Below, one piece after another: positions 60,705 to 64,000 of a stretch of DNA of 64,000 nucleotides. Position 1 is the stretch's first letter, and each line of letters starts with the position of its first letter. The stretch lies in NCBI RefSeq assembly GCF_900101465.1, contig NZ_FMZM01000007.1, positions 9,943 through 73,942 of the forward strand. Direction: 5' to 3'. This DNA comes from Nocardioides lianchengensis. GTDB taxonomy: Bacteria; Actinomycetota; Actinomycetes; Propionibacteriales; Nocardioidaceae. The notes under the pieces are model-generated. The model searched no databases and was not told the DNA's origin. It saw only the letters and a list, made by a program, of their open reading frames with translations. The position numbers and the translations under genes are program-made.

Positions 60705-62636
60705 ATGTACCTCTTGTCCGACGCGGGCCACGTCCCCGTGGTCGCGCCGACCGGTGCGGACGGCATCTACTCGCTGATGTGGCTGGTCGTCGCGCTGCCG
60801 CTGCTCGGTTCCGCGGTGCTGCTGCTCGGTGGCCGGTTCACCGACCGCTGGGGCCACCTCCTCGGTACGGCGATGCCGATCGGCTCCTTCGTGATCAGCC
60901 TGCTGATGTTCGTCGACCTGCTCGGCCGCGACGAGGCGGACCGTCAGGTCGGTCAGCACCTCTACGACTGGATCGACGTCGGCAGCCTGCACATCGGCAT
61001 GGACCTGCTCTACGACCCGCTGTCCGCGCTGTTCCTGCTGCTGATCACCGGCGTCGGATCGCTGATCCACGTCTACTCGATCGGCTACATGGCGCACGAC
61101 CCGCGCCGGCGCCGGTTCTTCGGCTACCTCAACCTGTTCGTCGCCGCGATGCTGATGCTGATCCTCGCGGAGAACTACCTCGGCCTGTTCCTCGGCTGGG
61201 AGGGCGTCGGCCTGGCGTCGTACCTGCTGATCGGCTTCTGGCAGCACAAGCCGTCGGCGGCCGCGGCGGCCAAGAAGGCCTTCGTGATGAACCGGGTCGG
61301 CGACATCGGCCTGGCGCTGGCCATCGCGCTGATGTTCGTCACCTTCGGCACCACGAGCTTCTCCGGGGTGAGCGCGCTGGCCGGCGGCGCGTCCGAGAAC
61401 ACCCTCACCGCGATCGGCCTGCTGCTGCTCCTCGGCGCCTGCGGCAAGTCCGCCCAGGTCCCGCTGCAGGCCTGGCTGCTCGACGCCATGGAGGGCCCGA
61501 CCCCGGTCTCCGCGCTCATCCACGCGGCGACCATGGTCACCGCCGGCGTCTACCTCGTCGTCCGCTCCAACTTCATCTTCGAGCTCGCCCCGCACGCGCA
61601 GACGGTGGTGGTCATCGTCGCCACGGTCACGCTGCTGTGGGGTGCGGTCCTCGGCTGCGCGAAGGACGACATCAAGAAGGTGCTGGCCGGCTCCACGATG
61701 AGCCAGATCGGCTACATGATGCTCGGCGCGGGCCTCGGCACCGCCGGCTACGCGTTCGCGATCTTCCACCTGCTGACCCACGGCTTCTTCAAGGCCAACA
61801 TGTTCCTCGGGGCCGGCTCGGTCATGCACGGCATGAACGACGACGTCGACATGCGTCGGTACGGCGCGGTGCGCCACGCCATGCCGGTCACCTTCCTGAC
61901 CTTCGCGATGGGCTACCTGGCGATCATCGGGTTCCCCGGCTTCTCCGGCTTCTGGTCGAAGGACAAGATCATCGAGACCGCGCTGGCCGAGAACTGGCTG
62001 GTCGGGGTGCTCGCCCTGCTGGGCGCGGGCGTCACCGGCTTCTACATGACCCGACTGATGCTGCTGACCTTCTTCACCGAGAAGCGCTGGAAGGACGACG
62101 TCCACCCGCACGAGTCACCGGGCGTGATGACCTTCCCGCTGATCGTGCTCGCGGCCCTGTCGGTGCTGAGCGGCGTGCTGCTGCTCGGGGACTGGATCGT
62201 CGACTGGCTGAGCCCGGTCGTCGGTCATGCCGAGCACCACGAGCCGCCGATCCCGGCCCTCGCGGTGACCGGCCTCGCGGTCCTGGTCGTCGCCGTCGGC
62301 GTGGCGATCGCCTGGTTCCTGGTCGGCAAGCGCGAGGTCGCGCTGACCCCGCCCGAGGACGTCTCGTTCGTCACTCGCGCGGCCCGCCGCGACCTCTACG
62401 GCGACGACATCAACGACACCCTGGTCGTGCGTCCCGGGGGCGCGCTGACCCGCGCGCTGGTCCGGCTCGACAGCAGCGGTGTCGACGGGGTGATGGCGGG
62501 CGGACCCGCCCAGGTCGCCGGCATCGCCGGGTTCCTGCGCCGCGCGCAGAACGGCTTCGTCCGCACCTACGCCCTGTCCCTGCTCGGCGGCGTCCTGCTC
62601 GTCGTCCTGGCCCTCCTGGCGGTGAACCTCACGTGA
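60705..62636 (+). CDS. nuoL: NADH-quinone oxidoreductase subunit L
   Basis: A 643-residue antiporter-like proton pump subunit. [19 protein letters not shown] (Glu of the proton path), [20 protein letters not shown] and [16 protein letters not shown] are conserved; a C-terminal amphipathic arm and last helix are present. Clear AGGAG before the ATG. Overlaps nuoM by 4 bp. Confidence 0.95.
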   Translation: MYLLSDAGHVPVVAPTGADGIYSLMWLVVALPLLGSAVLLLGGRFTDRWGHLLGTAMPIGSFVISLLMFVDLLGRDEADRQVGQHLYDWIDVGSLHIGMDLLYDPLSALFLLLITGVGSLIHVYSIGYMAHDPRRRRFFGYLNLFVAAMLMLILAENYLGLFLGWEGVGLASYLLIGFWQHKPSAAAAAKKAFVMNRVGDIGLALAIALMFVTFGTTSFSGVSALAGGASENTLTAIGLLLLLGACGKSAQVPLQAWLLDAMEGPTPVSALIHAATMVTAGVYLVVRSNFIFELAPHAQTVVVIVATVTLLWGAVLGCAKDDIKKVLAGSTMSQIGYMMLGAGLGTAGYAFAIFHLLTHGFFKANMFLGAGSVMHGMNDDVDMRRYGAVRHAMPVTFLTFAMGYLAIIGFPGFSGFWSKDKIIETALAENWLVGVLALLGAGVTGFYMTRLMLLTFFTEKRWKDDVHPHESPGVMTFPLIVLAALSVLSGVLLLGDWIVDWLSPVVGHAEHHEPPIPALAVTGLAVLVVAVGVAIAWFLVGKREVALTPPEDVSFVTRAARRDLYGDDINDTLVVRPGGALTRALVRLDSSGVDGVMAGGPAQVAGIAGFLRRAQNGFVRTYALSLLGGVLLVVLALLAVNLT

Positions 62637-64000
62637 ACGAGTTCCCCTGGCTCACCGTGCTGATCGCGGTGCCCCTCGTGGGCGCCGTCGTGGCGCCGTT
62701 CCTGCCGAAGGCCAACCCGGTCCTCGCCAAGCAGTTCGGCGTCGCGGTCGCCCTGCTCACCCTCGCGGTGGGGGTCGCCGTCGCCGTCCAGTACGACGTC
62801 GACGCCGGCATGCAGATGCAGGAGCAGCACACCTGGATCGAGGCGTTCGGCGTCCACTACGCCCTCGGCGTCGACGGCCTGGGCCTGCTGCTGATCCTGC
62901 TCACGGCCCTGCTGGTGCCGATCGTGCTGGTCGCGAGCTGGCACGAGGGCGACGAGAACCCGGCCGCCTTCGTCGGCTGGACCCTCGCCCTCGAGGGCCT
63001 GTCGCTGGCGGTCTTCGCCGCCACCGACGTCTTCCTCTTCTACGTCGTCTTCGAGGCGACGCTGATCCCGGCGTACTTCCTGATCGGCGGCTTCGGCCGC
63101 GAGGGCCGCGGCGCGGCCGCGTTGAAGTTCCTGATGTTCCAGCTCGGCGGCGGCCTGGTGCTGCTCGGCTCGGTGATCGGCCTCTACGTCGTCTCCGCCG
63201 ACCAGGGCAGCCCGTCGTACCTCCTGGGCGACCTGGCGCAGCTCGACATCTCGACCGAGGCCGGCCGCTGGCTGTTCGCGGGCTTCTTCATCGCGTTCGC
63301 GGTCAAGGCGCCGCTGTTCCCGGTGCACACCTGGCTGGCCGACACGACCGAGAAGGCCACCCCCGGCACCAGCGTGCTGCTGGTCTGCGTGCTCGACAAG
63401 ATCGGCACCTTCGGGATGCTGCGCTTCTGCCTGGGCCTGTTCCCCGAGGCCTCGCAGTGGGCGACGCCGGTCGTGGTCGTGCTGGCCCTGATCTCGATCG
63501 TGTACGGCGCGTTCGTGGCCATCGGCCAGGACGACGTGCTGCGGCTGATCGGCCTGACCTCGCTGAGCCACTTCGGCTTCATCACCCTGGGCATCTTCGT
63601 GTTCAGCACCCAGGGCGGCACCGGCTCGATCCTCTACATGGTCAACCACGGCCTCGGCACCGCCGCGCTGTTCCTGGTCGCGGGCTACCTGATCCGCCGC
63701 CGCGGCACCACGCTGATCAGCCAGATGGGCGGTCTCGAGAAGGCCACCCCGGTGCTCGCGGGTCTCTTCCTGGTCGCCGGCCTGGCGACCCTGGGCCTGC
63801 CCGGCCTAAGCCCGTTCGTCTCGGAGTTCCTGGTCATCCTGGCCGCCTTCGACTACCGGTGGTACGTCGGCGCGGTCGCCGTCACCGGCATCGTGCTGGC
63901 CGCGATCTACGTGCTGTGGATGTACCAGCGCACGATGACCGGCCCGACGCCGCCCGAGGTCGAGGGGACCCGGGACGCCAGCGTCCGCGAGGTCGCCGCC
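62633..64000 (+). CDS. nuoM: NADH-quinone oxidoreductase subunit M (cut by window end)
   Basis: 456 codons open to the window edge. It begins with GTG in the nuoL stop ([20 protein letters not shown]). Antiporter-like pump motifs are [38 protein letters not shown] and [16 protein letters not shown]. The C-terminal end, and presumably nuoN, lie outside. Confidence 0.95.
   Translation, partial: MNEFPWLTVLIAVPLVGAVVAPFLPKANPVLAKQFGVAVALLTLAVGVAVAVQYDVDAGMQMQEQHTWIEAFGVHYALGVDGLGLLLILLTALLVPIVLVASWHEGDENPAAFVGWTLALEGLSLAVFAATDVFLFYVVFEATLIPAYFLIGGFGREGRGAAALKFLMFQLGGGLVLLGSVIGLYVVSADQGSPSYLLGDLAQLDISTEAGRWLFAGFFIAFAVKAPLFPVHTWLADTTEKATPGTSVLLVCVLDKIGTFGMLRFCLGLFPEASQWATPVVVVLALISIVYGAFVAIGQDDVLRLIGLTSLSHFGFITLGIFVFSTQGGTGSILYMVNHGLGTAALFLVAGYLIRRRGTTLISQMGGLEKATPVLAGLFLVAGLATLGLPGLSPFVSEFLVILAAFDYRWYVGAVAVTGIVLAAIYVLWMYQRTMTGPTPPEVEGTRDASVREVAA

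Overview
The window is high-GC DNA in which most genes start with ATG or GTG, overlap by four bases (GTGA/ATGA) and are densely packed. Gene content and order point to an actinobacterium, most likely a Nocardioidaceae (Nocardioides-like) chromosome. The order (small HTH gene, bS22-type ribosomal peptide, epimerase, acyltransferase, HAD phosphatase, glutaredoxin, hemACDB, hemL, mutase, resA-ccdA-resB-ccsB, men genes) resembles what I recall of the Mycobacterium tuberculosis Rv0500A to Rv0560 region. No rRNA, tRNA, CRISPR array, integrase or transposase was seen.

Layout. 0-0.7 kb: 5' end of a DUF222/HNH endonuclease gene and a three-copy 115-bp tandem repeat. 0.7-3.4 kb: a TetR operon with a double palindromic operator, then trpS behind a leader peptide with tandem Trp codons and a terminator hairpin. 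3.4-7.5 kb: acuC, an excisionase-type HTH protein, a bS22-like peptide, an epimerase and an acyltransferase. 7.5-9.6 kb: a BldN-like sigma factor and its RsbN-like anti-sigma factor. 9.7-12.5 kb: HAD phosphatase, acyl-CoA ligase, glutaredoxin. 12.6-21.8 kb: rex-hemA-hemC-hemD-hemB, a cell-wall lytic enzyme, hemL, mutase. 21.8-25.7 kb: System II cytochrome c maturation. 25.7-29.1 kb: small genes, an orphan barstar, and a complete second copy of the HNH gene with its own repeat array. 29.1-35.2 kb: menA, MFS, menE, menC and a menD split into two ORFs. 35.2-44.3 kb: two Na+/H+ antiporters with unusual C-terminal domains, stress protein, P450, isochorismate synthase. 44.3-47.2 kb: kinase, ABC exporter and a 51-residue Arg-rich peptide. 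47.2-49.5 kb: anchored protein, L,D-transpeptidase, menG. 50-64 kb: nuoA to nuoM, cut by the window end.

Together the genes form a respiratory neighbourhood: heme, cytochrome c assembly, menaquinone and complex I. A Rex repressor and Rex-like operators before rex-hem and before nuo suggest NADH/NAD+ control. Twelve or more genes have a TANNNT hexamer 6-7 nt upstream of the start codon, the signature of leaderless actinobacterial transcripts; this was used to choose several starts.

Most interesting: the trpS attenuator; the split menD; the Arg-rich peptide/hairpin/ABC exporter/kinase cassette; the BldN-type promoter in front of the anti-sigma gene; and the DUF222-HNH genes with their tandem hairpin repeats, whose family also appears at 49.5 kb and inside the start of nuoG.
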